The notes under the pieces are model-generated. The model was given only the letters and a program-made list of their open reading frames with translations, did not search any database and was not told the origin of the DNA. The translations under genes and the position numbers were made by a program. This document shows positions 1 through 7,673 of a DNA stretch of 64,000 nucleotides, one piece after another. Position 1 is the stretch's first letter. Every line of letters begins with the position of its first letter. Origin of the DNA: Paracoccaceae bacterium Fryx2 (GTDB lineage: Bacteria > Pseudomonadota > Alphaproteobacteria > Rhodobacterales > Rhodobacteraceae); NCBI GenBank assembly GCA_032334235.1, contig JAVSGI010000005.1, forward strand, positions 248,001 to 312,000, read 5' to 3'.

Positions 1-695
1 CCCTGCTGGGCATCGTGACCAGTGCCAGCGTCGCGTGCGGCGGCCATGCGGGCGATCCCGACACCATGGTCGAAACCCTGGCGCTGGCCCGCGAGCGCGG
101 GGTCAGCGTCGGCGCCCATCCGGGCTATGCCGACCGGGCGGGCTTCGGCCGCCGGGTGATCCCGATGACCGCCACCGGGATCGAGCGCATGGTCGCGACC
201 CAGATCGGCGCCCTGATGGGGGCGGCGGCGCTGGCCGGGGTGCGGGTGGCCTATGTCAAGGCGCACGGGGCGCTGGCCAATCTGGCCGCCGATGACCGCA
301 TGGTTGCCGATGCCATCGCCCGGGCGGTGGCGGCGGTGTCGCGCGATCTGGCGGTGCTGGCCATCTCGGGCACCGCGCAGGAGGCGGCGGCCGGTGCCTG
401 CGGTCTGGCGGTCTATTCCGAGATCTTTGCCGACCGGGCCTATCTGCCCGATGGTCGCCTCGTGCCGCGCGGCGTGCCCGGCGCGGTGATCGGCGGCGAG
501 GCGGCGGTTGACCGGCTGCTGGGCTTTCTCGACAGCGGCCTGATGCCGGTGCTGGCGGGGCCCGCCATTCCGCTGGCCGCCCATTCGGTCTGCCTGCATG
601 GCGACGGCCCCGGTGCCGTAGCCCTTGCGCGGCAGCTGCGGGCCGCCCTGGCCGGGGCGGGCATCGCCGTGGCGCCCTTCGTGGCGGCAGGCTGA
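1..695 (+). CDS. pxpA: 5-oxoprolinase subunit A (LamB/YcsF family), 5' end outside window
   Basis: Subunit of the PxpABC ATP-dependent 5-oxoprolinase, which opens pyroglutamate to glutamate. The frame is already open at base 3 and reads through the family hallmark VACGGHAGDP near the visible start and VGAHPGY about 20 residues later. About 230 residues are visible against roughly 250 for the family, so only about 20-25 N-terminal residues are missing. The GTG at 15 is internal, not the start. The stop TGA overlaps the pxpB ATG by one base, so the subunits are translationally coupled. The family assignment rests on the motifs and the adjacent pxpB and pxpC. Confidence 0.93.
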   Translation, partial: LLGIVTSASVACGGHAGDPDTMVETLALARERGVSVGAHPGYADRAGFGRRVIPMTATGIERMVATQIGALMGAAALAGVRVAYVKAHGALANLAADDRMVADAIARAVAAVSRDLAVLAISGTAQEAAAGACGLAVYSEIFADRAYLPDGRLVPRGVPGAVIGGEAAVDRLLGFLDSGLMPVLAGPAIPLAAHSVCLHGDGPGAVALARQLRAALAGAGIAVAPFVAAG

Positions 696-1384
696 TGGGG
701 CAGGCGGCGTTTCCCCGTTTCCGGGCCGTGGCGGACCATGCGGTGCTGGCCGAGTTCGGCGACACCATATCCGATGCCGCGCACCGGCAGGTGCTGGACC
801 TCGACGCCGTGCTGGCGGTGACCGGGTTCGACGGCTTTGTCGAATCGGTGCCCGCCTATGCCAGTCTGCTGGTCGATTTCGACCCGCTGCGCACCGATCC
901 GGTCCGGGTCACGCAGGCCTTGCAGGCGATGCTGACCTGCGCCCCTCCGGCCCGGCCCGCGCCCGTCATCCGCGAGGTTGACCTGTGCTACGATGCAGAC
1001 CTCGGCCCCGATCTGGCAGCGGTCGCGCAGGCCGCGGGCCTGTCGGTCGAAGCCGCCATCGCGGCCCATCTGGCGGGCGACTACCAGGTGTTCATGTATG
1101 GCTTCGCGCCGGGCTACGCCTATCTTGCCGGAGTGCCTGCGGCGCTGCGGCTGCCGCGCAAGCCGGTGGCGCGGCGCGGCGTGGCGGCGGGCAGCGTGAT
1201 CATTGCCGCTGCGCAATGTCTGGTCACCACCCTGACGATGCCGACGGGCTGGTGGATCATCGCCGCCTCGCCGACGCAGGTGCTGCGCGACGACCCGGCG
1301 CGGCCTTTCCTGTTCGATGTCGGCGACCGGGTCCGTTTCCGCCGGATCGGCCGGGCGGCGTTCGACGCCGCGCGGCGGGGCTGA
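695..1384 (+). CDS. pxpB: 5-oxoprolinase subunit B (KipI family)
   Basis: KipI/PxpB-type subunit of 5-oxoprolinase, 229 residues, a usual length. The region FMYGFAPGYAYLAGVP (about residues 133-148) and the following LPRK are the conserved allophanate-hydrolase subunit 1 signature. The start ATG overlaps the pxpA stop (TGATG). The stop is three bases before the pxpC start, so the three genes form one transcript. The historical KipI role as a sporulation kinase inhibitor does not apply in this lineage; pyroglutamate salvage is the supported role. Confidence 0.93.
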   Translation: MGQAAFPRFRAVADHAVLAEFGDTISDAAHRQVLDLDAVLAVTGFDGFVESVPAYASLLVDFDPLRTDPVRVTQALQAMLTCAPPARPAPVIREVDLCYDADLGPDLAAVAQAAGLSVEAAIAAHLAGDYQVFMYGFAPGYAYLAGVPAALRLPRKPVARRGVAAGSVIIAAAQCLVTTLTMPTGWWIIAASPTQVLRDDPARPFLFDVGDRVRFRRIGRAAFDAARRG

Positions 1385-1387
1385 GCG

Positions 1388-2341
1388 GTGGTGCGCCTTG
1401 CGATCCTGAAGGCGGGGCCGCTGGTCTCGGTGCAGGACGGCGGGCGACCGGGGATGATGCGCTTCGGTGTGCCCGCCTCGGGGCCGATGGACCGCATGTC
1501 GTTCCGCATCGCCAACGCCGCGGTCGGCAATCCCGACACCGCGCCGGCCATCGAGATCTCGCTGGGCGGGCTGACGCTGGAATGCACCGAGGGCTGCGTC
1601 ACCTTCGCGCTGGCGGGCGGCGGTTTCCGGCTGGGGCTCGGGGCAGACCGGCTGGGGTCGTGGAGCGTCGCCACCCTGCACGCGGGCACCCGGCTGAGCG
1701 TCGCGCCCGGCCCCTGGGGCAGCTGGACCTATCTCGCCCTTGCCGGAACGCTGCGCGCGGGGGCGTGGCTGGGAAGTGCGGCGACCCACGCCTTGTCGGG
1801 CCTTGGCGGCGGACTGCTGCGGGCGGGCGGCACGGTCGAGATCGACGGGGCCGAACGGCGCGAGGCGCGCTGCGGCCCGATACCCTGCCCGGTCTGGGCC
1901 CGGCCGCGCCACAGCGTCGGCGTCGTGCCGGGGCCGCAGGACCGATTCTTTCCGGCCGGGGTGATGGAAACCTTCCTCTCGTCCCGCTTCACCCTGACCG
2001 ACGCGTCCGACCGGATGGGGGTGCGCCTGTCCGGCCCGAAGCTGCACCCCGGGGCGGCGCTCGACATGCCGTCCGAGGCGATCCTGCGCGGCTCGGTGCA
2101 GGTGGCGGGCGACGGCGTGGCGACGGTGCTGCTGGCCGACCATCAGACCACCGGCGGCTACCCCAGGATCGCCACGCTGGTCTCGGGCGACATCGACGGC
2201 TTTGCCCAGTTGCGCAGCCGGGATGCCGTGCGGTTTTGCCAGACCGACCCGCAGGCGGCCATCGCTGCCCTGCGGGCCCGCCAGCCTGCGCAAGAGCGGT
2301 ATCTGGCCGCCCTGCGCCACCCCGGCCGGACGCGGCCATGA
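1388..2341 (+). CDS. pxpC: 5-oxoprolinase subunit C (KipA family, biotin-dependent carboxyltransferase domain)
   Basis: Third subunit of PxpABC, 317 residues. SVQDGGRPGMMRFGVPASGPMD at residues 14-35 is the classic start of the allophanate-hydrolase subunit 2 domain. TTGGYPRIATL near residue 257 is also conserved. The start is GTG 1388, followed directly by a second GTG. The gene is the last of the pxp operon and converges on cysA, with only 24 bases between the two stop codons. Confidence 0.92.
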   Translation: MVRLAILKAGPLVSVQDGGRPGMMRFGVPASGPMDRMSFRIANAAVGNPDTAPAIEISLGGLTLECTEGCVTFALAGGGFRLGLGADRLGSWSVATLHAGTRLSVAPGPWGSWTYLALAGTLRAGAWLGSAATHALSGLGGGLLRAGGTVEIDGAERREARCGPIPCPVWARPRHSVGVVPGPQDRFFPAGVMETFLSSRFTLTDASDRMGVRLSGPKLHPGAALDMPSEAILRGSVQVAGDGVATVLLADHQTTGGYPRIATLVSGDIDGFAQLRSRDAVRFCQTDPQAAIAALRARQPAQERYLAALRHPGRTRP

Positions 2342-2365
2342 GCCGTGACGCCCGGGCCGTGACGA

Positions 2366-3085
<720 letters not shown>

Positions 3086-3105
3086 GTGGCGTCTCCTTTG
3101 CGCGC

Positions 3106-3145
3106 GCCGGAGCCTCCGGCGGGGATATCTGAGAAAAGAAGAAAG
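3106..3145. repeat. Dispersed intergenic hairpin element, copy 1
   Basis: A hairpin GCCGGAG-c-CTCCGGC continues into GGGGATAT and a purine-rich tail. A 21-bp core (3108-3128) recurs in inverse orientation at 30773-30793, and the flanking pyrimidine tract is also similar. Here it sits between cysW and cysA inside the operon, where it could lower or separate cysA expression. Similar elements are common between genes in Rhodobacteraceae (from memory, not searched). Confidence 0.75.
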
Positions 3146-3146
3146 G

Positions 3147-4019
3147 TCAGCGGCGGTGGTTTGCCGCCAGCTGATCGGCATAGCGCCATTCGAGCAGGGA
3201 TTTCGCCAGCAGGGTCACCAGCGCCAGCAGCGCCAGCAGTGCGGCCATCGCGAAGGCCGCGACAGAGAGGTATTCGTTGTAGAGCATCTCGATGGTGATC
3301 GGCATCGTGGCGGTCTGGCCGCGGATCTTGCCCGACACCACCGCCACAGCGCCGAACTCGCCCATGGCGCGGGCGTTGCACAAGAGAACGCCGTAAAGCA
3401 GCGCCCAGCGGATGTTGGGCAGCGTGACCGTCAGGAACATGCGCAACCCGCCCGCCCCGAGGGTCAGCGCCGCCTCTTCCTCGGCCCGGCCCTGTTCGAT
3501 CATCACCGGGATCAGCTCGCGCGCCACGAAGGGGAACGTCACGAACATCGTGGCAAGGACGATCCCGGGCAGGGCGAAGATGATCGGGAAGCCGTTGGCC
3601 ACCAGCGCGCCGCCGATCAGGCTGTTGGCCCCGAACAGCAGCACGAGACACAGCCCCGCCACCACCGGCGAGACCGAGAACGGCAGGTCGATCAGGGTGA
3701 TCAGGAACGCCTTGCCACGGAAGTCGAACTTGGTGATCGCCCAGGCGGCGCAGATGCCGAACAGGGCGTTCAGCGGCAGGGCGATGGCGGTGACCGTCAG
3801 GGTCAGCCAGATCGCGGAACGCGCGTCGGCATTGCCAAGCGAGGCCACCGCCTCGACGATGCCGCGCTTCAGCGCCTCTGCGAACACCGCGATCAGTGGC
3901 GCGAACAGCAGCAGCGCCAGCACGGCAACCACGGAGGCGATCAGCAGCACCCGGACCAGCGCCGATTCCTGCGTGACCGGCCGCCAGGCCCGGGGTGCGG
4001 TCCGGGTTGCGTCAGACAT
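3147..4019 (-). CDS. cysW: Sulfate ABC transporter permease CysW
   Basis: Inner-membrane permease of the sulfate importer, 290 residues from ATG 4019. The binding-protein-dependent transport signature is visible as [20 protein letters not shown] (EAA loop, about residue 177 on). About six hydrophobic segments are visible. The start is chosen because ATG 4019 overlaps the cysT stop by 8 bases. A further upstream in-frame ATG at 4064 would lie inside cysT. It pairs with CysT in the membrane, with CysA as the ATPase. Confidence 0.93.
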   Translation of the reverse strand: MSDATRTAPRAWRPVTQESALVRVLLIASVVAVLALLLFAPLIAVFAEALKRGIVEAVASLGNADARSAIWLTLTVTAIALPLNALFGICAAWAITKFDFRGKAFLITLIDLPFSVSPVVAGLCLVLLFGANSLIGGALVANGFPIIFALPGIVLATMFVTFPFVARELIPVMIEQGRAEEEAALTLGAGGLRMFLTVTLPNIRWALLYGVLLCNARAMGEFGAVAVVSGKIRGQTATMPITIEMLYNEYLSVAAFAMAALLALLALVTLLAKSLLEWRYADQLAANHRR

Positions 4020-4848
4020 ATCCGATTCTCCGGCGGCTCCAGATCTGGACCGCATTGATGGCAAGCAGCATGGTGAAGGAAATGCCCAGCATGGCGATGC
4101 CGATGCTGGCCGCGCCGTTGTAGTCGAACTCCTCCAGCCGGATCACGATCAGCAGCGGCGCAATCTCGGTGACCAGCGGAATGTTGCCCGCGATGAAGAT
4201 CACCGAACCGTATTCGCCGACCGACCGGGCCAGCGCCAGCGCAAAGCCGGTCAGCGCGGCGGGGGCCAGCATCGGGGCCACCACGCGGCGCAGGGTGTAG
4301 GCGCGGCTGGCGCCCAGCGTGGCCGAGACTTCCTCGACCTCGCGCTCGATCTCCTCGATCACCGGCTGCACGGTGCGGGTGACGAAGGGCAACCCGACGA
4401 AGATCAGCGCGATCAGGATGCCCCATTCGGTGTAGGCGATCTTCAGCCCGGCCTCGCGGGCTATCGAACCCAGCGCCCCGTTCGGCGCGTAAAGCGCCGT
4501 CAGCGCGATGCCCGCCACCGCAGTGGGCAGCGCAAAGGGCAGGTCCACCGCCGCATCCAGAATCCGGCGCCCGGGAAAGCGGTAGCGCACCATCACCCAG
4601 GCCAGCAGCACCCCGAACACCAGGTTGAACAGCGCCGCCAGCAGCGACACCCTGAACGACAGGAACAGCGCCGCCCCGACGCGCTCGGTGCTGATCACGC
4701 GCCAGACCTCGGCAGGGCCGAAGACGGCGCCCTTCATCAGAAGGGCGCCGATCGGAGCAAGCACGATCAGGCTCAGCATGGTCATGGTGACCCCCATGCT
4801 GAGCCCGAGACCCGGCATGGGGGAGCGGTTGACGAGCGACCGCATCAT
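4012..4848 (-). CDS. cysT: Sulfate ABC transporter permease CysT (CysU)
   Basis: Second permease of the sulfate importer, 278 residues. It shows multiple hydrophobic helices and the EAA loop [20 protein letters not shown]. The start ATGATG overlaps the stop of sbp by four bases (ATG 4848; a second ATG at 4845 is possible). The C-terminus overlaps cysW. CysT and CysW heterodimers are the norm in this family. Confidence 0.93.
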   Translation of the reverse strand: MMRSLVNRSPMPGLGLSMGVTMTMLSLIVLAPIGALLMKGAVFGPAEVWRVISTERVGAALFLSFRVSLLAALFNLVFGVLLAWVMVRYRFPGRRILDAAVDLPFALPTAVAGIALTALYAPNGALGSIAREAGLKIAYTEWGILIALIFVGLPFVTRTVQPVIEEIEREVEEVSATLGASRAYTLRRVVAPMLAPAALTGFALALARSVGEYGSVIFIAGNIPLVTEIAPLLIVIRLEEFDYNGAASIGIAMLGISFTMLLAINAVQIWSRRRIGYV

Positions 4849-5972
4849 TTCGAAACGTAGATCTGGTCGAAGATGCCGCCGTCACCGAAGTGTTCGGGCT
4901 GCACCTTGCCCCAGCCGCCGAAACTGTCGATCGTGACCAGATCCAGCGACGGGAAGCGCGCCACATCGGCCGGGTCTGCCGCCGAGGCATCCCAGGCGCG
5001 GTAGAAGTGCTTGTAGGCGATGGCCTGACCTTCGGGGGAATACAGGTATTCAAGGTAGGCCGTCGCCAGCGCCCGGTCGTCATCGGTCTTCAGGTTGCCG
5101 TCCACCAGCGCCACCGGGGGTTCGGCCAGCACCGAAACCGTCGGCACCACGATGTCGAACTGGTCATCGCCCAGTTCCTTCAGCGCGAGATACGCCTCGT
5201 TTTCCCAGGCCAGCAGCACGTCGCCGATGCCGCGCTGCGCGAAGGTGGTGGTCGAGCCGCGCGCCCCCGAATCCAGCACCGGCACGTTCCTGAACAGCTT
5301 GCCGACGAATTCCTGCGGGTTCTGGCCGTTCCGTTCGGCCCAGGCCCAGGCCGCGAGGTAGTTCCAGCGCGCCCCTCCGGAGGTTTTCGGGTTCGGCGTG
5401 ATCACCTCGATCCCGTCGGCCACCAGGTCGTCCCAGTCGGTCAGCCCCTTGGGGTTGCCCTCGCGCACCAGGAACACGATGGTCGAGGTGTAGGGAGAGG
5501 AGTTGTGCGGCAGGCGCCCCTGCCAGTCGGCCGGGATCTTGCCCGACTTTTCCGCGATCGCGTTGATGTCCGAGGCCAGCGCCAGCGTCACCACATGGGC
5601 ATCCAGCCCGTCGATCACCGCCCGGGCCTGCGAGCCAGAGCCGCCGTGCGACACCTGGATGGCGGGGGCGGCATTGCCGAGGCCCGTCCAGTGCTTCGTG
5701 AAAGCCTCGTTGAATTCGCGGTAGAGTTCGCGCGTCGGGTCGTAGCTGACATTCAGCAGGGTCTGCGCCTGCACGCCCTGCGGCGCGCCAATGCCCAGCA
5801 GCCCCAGCGCAACCGCCGTCACCGCCGCACGCCAGCCCCTGGCCGCCCCGGCCACCGGGTAGCCCACAACGTCCTGCGCGCCGGTCGGGATCACGATGCG
5901 CCCGTCGGGCAGGTCGCGCAGATGCAGACCTTGCGCCGTGACCCGGCCTGCGACTGTGATGGTAGCGAACAT
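4845..5972 (-). CDS. sbp: Periplasmic sulfate-binding protein with an unusual N-terminal extension
   Basis: Substrate-binding protein of the sulfate importer. [20 protein letters not shown] at residues 72-91 is the typical mature N-terminus of Sbp/CysP, and the C-terminal half keeps the family pattern. ATG 5972 has a good ribosome site (AGGGAGAA) and gives 375 residues. A classic signal peptide (helix about residues 50-62, cleavage near GVQAQ) then follows about 47 extra residues. A GTG at 5867 with AGGA upstream would give a normal 35-residue leader. The extension may therefore be a separately meaningful leader, or a wrong start. First gene of the operon. Confidence 0.88.
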   Translation of the reverse strand: MFATITVAGRVTAQGLHLRDLPDGRIVIPTGAQDVVGYPVAGAARGWRAAVTAVALGLLGIGAPQGVQAQTLLNVSYDPTRELYREFNEAFTKHWTGLGNAAPAIQVSHGGSGSQARAVIDGLDAHVVTLALASDINAIAEKSGKIPADWQGRLPHNSSPYTSTIVFLVREGNPKGLTDWDDLVADGIEVITPNPKTSGGARWNYLAAWAWAERNGQNPQEFVGKLFRNVPVLDSGARGSTTTFAQRGIGDVLLAWENEAYLALKELGDDQFDIVVPTVSVLAEPPVALVDGNLKTDDDRALATAYLEYLYSPEGQAIAYKHFYRAWDASAADPADVARFPSLDLVTIDSFGGWGKVQPEHFGDGGIFDQIYVSK

Positions 5973-6002
5973 GGCATTCTCCCTGGAAAGGTGGTGTCCG
6001 GC

Positions 6003-6019
6003 CCGGTGTCCAACACCGG
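6003..6019 (-). promoter_or_regulatory. Stem-loop in the sbp leader
   Basis: A perfect 7-bp stem CCGGTGT / ACACCGG with a 3-nt loop lies about 30 nt upstream of the sbp start. It is downstream of the Met/Cys-rich short ORF. It could take part in leader control or mRNA stability. The structure is seen directly; the role is inferred. Confidence 0.45.
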
Positions 6020-6085
6020 AAGCACGAAGCGAATGGGCGGGTGCGCCGCCCGGAACGGGGTGCGGCAGGGGGTGGGGCTGCGGCG

Positions 6086-6256
6086 TCATGGCCGCGCCAC
6101 GCCGGTGGCAGGCTGCATGACGCGCAGCCCGGCGTTGCCTCGGCCGACCCGTGGCACCGCACCGGCCCGGCCCATCGGGCACCCCATCCGCCCTGCGCGG
6201 CACATCGGGCCGATCCAGCCGGATGATTGCATTCCGAAGGCGCTGGCCGTGATCAT
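6086..6256 (-). CDS. Short Met/Cys-rich ORF, candidate leader peptide of the sulfate uptake operon
   Basis: A 56-codon ORF preceded by a strong ribosome site (AGGAGGAGA, about 10 nt before ATG 6256). It contains six Met and two Cys, with five of the eleven residues 18-28 being Met or Cys ([11 protein letters not shown]). It ends 113 nt before sbp, with a stem-loop between. The sulfur-residue cluster ahead of a sulfate transporter resembles an amino-acid-sensing attenuation peptide. I do not recognise it as a known family. Chance is possible, because Met codons are frequent in GC-rich antisense sequence. Confidence 0.4.
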   Translation of the reverse strand: MITASAFGMQSSGWIGPMCRAGRMGCPMGRAGAVPRVGRGNAGLRVMQPATGVARP

Positions 6257-6445
6257 GGTCGGGTCTCCTCCTGTCGCGCCGGACCGGCCGTGGTGGCCAT
6301 CCGATGCGTCAATAACGACAGCGGAAGTCGAGTATTACAAGAGAATAAACACGTCAAACTTGCTCGTGAATAGAGAATGTTTTTCTGCTGCCCCGCCGCG
6401 GATTTCCCGGCGAGGGTTGGTGTATTTCTTATGTTAATAAAATGG
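6257..6445. other. AT-richer promoter region between the Rrf2 gene and the sulfate operon
   Basis: The region from about 6300 to 6445 is clearly less GC-rich than its surroundings. On the minus strand TTGACG (6357-6352) lies 14-16 nt from TAATAC/TACTCG-like hexamers near 6330-6337, a possible sigma-70 promoter for sbp-cysTWA. I see no clear terminator for the Rrf2 gene, so read-through into the operon is possible. No operator could be assigned. Confidence 0.35.
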
Positions 6446-6910
6446 TTAGCCCTGCACCGGCGCCGACAGCACCTGATCCGCCACCGGCCCGGACCGCAAC
6501 AGGTCGGCCAGCGTCAGCGAGTCGATCAGCAGAAGGTAGGACCAGAATACCTCGGCAAAGACCTTGCGGATGCGGCAGCTGTCCTCGTCGGTGCAGTCGT
6601 CGCAGCGCTGGTAGGCACGGCGCGACAGGCAGGGCAGGGGGGCGATCGGCCCGTCGATCATCCGCAGCAGTTCCGAAACCGACACCTGCTCGGGCGGCTT
6701 GATCAGTTGGTAGCCGCCAGACCGCCCGCGCGTCGAGGCGATGATGCCCGCATTGCGGATCTCCAGCAGAATATGCTCCAGAAACCGCTTCGGCGCGCCC
6801 GAGCGTTTGGCGATCTGTTCGATCGTCAGGGCCTCGGGCTGCGCCTTGGCCGCTTCATCGGCAAGCGTCAGCAGAGCCTTCAGCGCGTATTTCATTTTCT
6901 GCGTGATCAT
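6446..6910 (-). CDS. Rrf2-family transcriptional regulator with a four-cysteine cluster
   Basis: A 154-residue winged-helix repressor. KMKYALKALLTLADEA is the typical Rrf2 N-terminus, GAPKRFLEHILLEIRNAGIIAS holds the recognition helix, and RGRSGGYQL is the wing. A cysteine cluster C-x8-C-x2-C-x5-C lies around residues 99-118 (PCLSRRAYQRCDDCTDEDSC). This suggests an iron-sulfur cluster or thiol sensing, as in IscR/NsrR/RirA relatives, although the spacing differs from those. Its position upstream of the sulfate uptake operon suggests a CymR-like sulfur regulator; that role is inferred. A second in-frame ATG at 6895 is an alternative start. Confidence 0.85.
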   Translation of the reverse strand: MITQKMKYALKALLTLADEAAKAQPEALTIEQIAKRSGAPKRFLEHILLEIRNAGIIASTRGRSGGYQLIKPPEQVSVSELLRMIDGPIAPLPCLSRRAYQRCDDCTDEDSCRIRKVFAEVFWSYLLLIDSLTLADLLRSGPVADQVLSAPVQG

Positions 6911-7070
6911 TGCGCACTGGTAAACCGCAGAACGCCGGGAATCAATGTCGAGATTGCCGGAAATGCCGCGAATCGCCGTGTCGCCGGGGGCGCGACGATA
7001 TAAACGATCAGTCTTATCGACTTTTGGTATTTTTGTGCCATGCTGCTCGGGCAAGACGGAGGATGCCGCG

Positions 7071-7544
7071 ATGCAGGATCTCGACCTGATCGACCGCAAG
7101 ATCATCGCAGAACTGATGCGCGATGCCACGCTGCCGGTGGCGCGGATCGCCGACAAGGTCGGGCTGTCGCAGACGCCGTGCTGGAACCGCATCCAGAAAC
7201 TCGAAGCCCGTGGCGTGATCACGGGCCGCGTCGCGCTGGTCGATCCGGCGCGCATCGGGCTTGGCCTGACGGTCTATGTCGGCATCGAGGCGCCCGATCA
7301 TTCGGCCGAATGGCGCACCACCTTTGCGGGCATCGTCAATGCCCTGCCGGAAGTGCTCGACGTGCACCGGCTGGCGGGCGGGATGGACTATCTGCTGCGG
7401 ATCGCGGTGCGCGACATGGATGCCTTCGACGAGTTCTACCGCCACCTGACCGATGCCATCGCCATCCGGAACGTCACCTCGCATTTCGCGATGGAACGCA
7501 TCAAGGGCACCACCGCCTATCCCGTCGACACCCGGACGCGGTAG
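7071..7544 (+). CDS. Lrp/AsnC family transcriptional regulator
   Basis: 157 residues from ATG 7071, with GGAGG 9 nt upstream. The N-terminal helix-turn-helix (DRKIIAELMRDATLPVARIA...LSQTPCWNRIQKLE) is followed by a RAM ligand-binding domain (about residues 65-150). It is divergent from the Rrf2 gene across 160 bp, so the two may share control sequences. The ligand is unknown, and the context hints at sulfur or amino acid metabolism. Family call is firm; function is not. Confidence 0.88.
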   Translation: MQDLDLIDRKIIAELMRDATLPVARIADKVGLSQTPCWNRIQKLEARGVITGRVALVDPARIGLGLTVYVGIEAPDHSAEWRTTFAGIVNALPEVLDVHRLAGGMDYLLRIAVRDMDAFDEFYRHLTDAIAIRNVTSHFAMERIKGTTAYPVDTRTR

Positions 7545-7673
7545 GGCCGACCCGACCGGATTCCAGGGCCGCACCTCGCGCCCGGCCCGGGCGATGGCCG
7601 CAAGCACCCGAAACGGCGTTTCGGGCACACCCGGAGCGGGCATCGCGTCGCGGCGGTGGCGGCAGGGTCGCGC

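Noticed and set aside
440-2320. A 626-codon open frame antisense to pxpABC
   Set aside because: It is rich in Arg, Gly and His with no domain, and its codons mirror the real genes on the plus strand. GC-rich DNA routinely leaves such antisense frames open.
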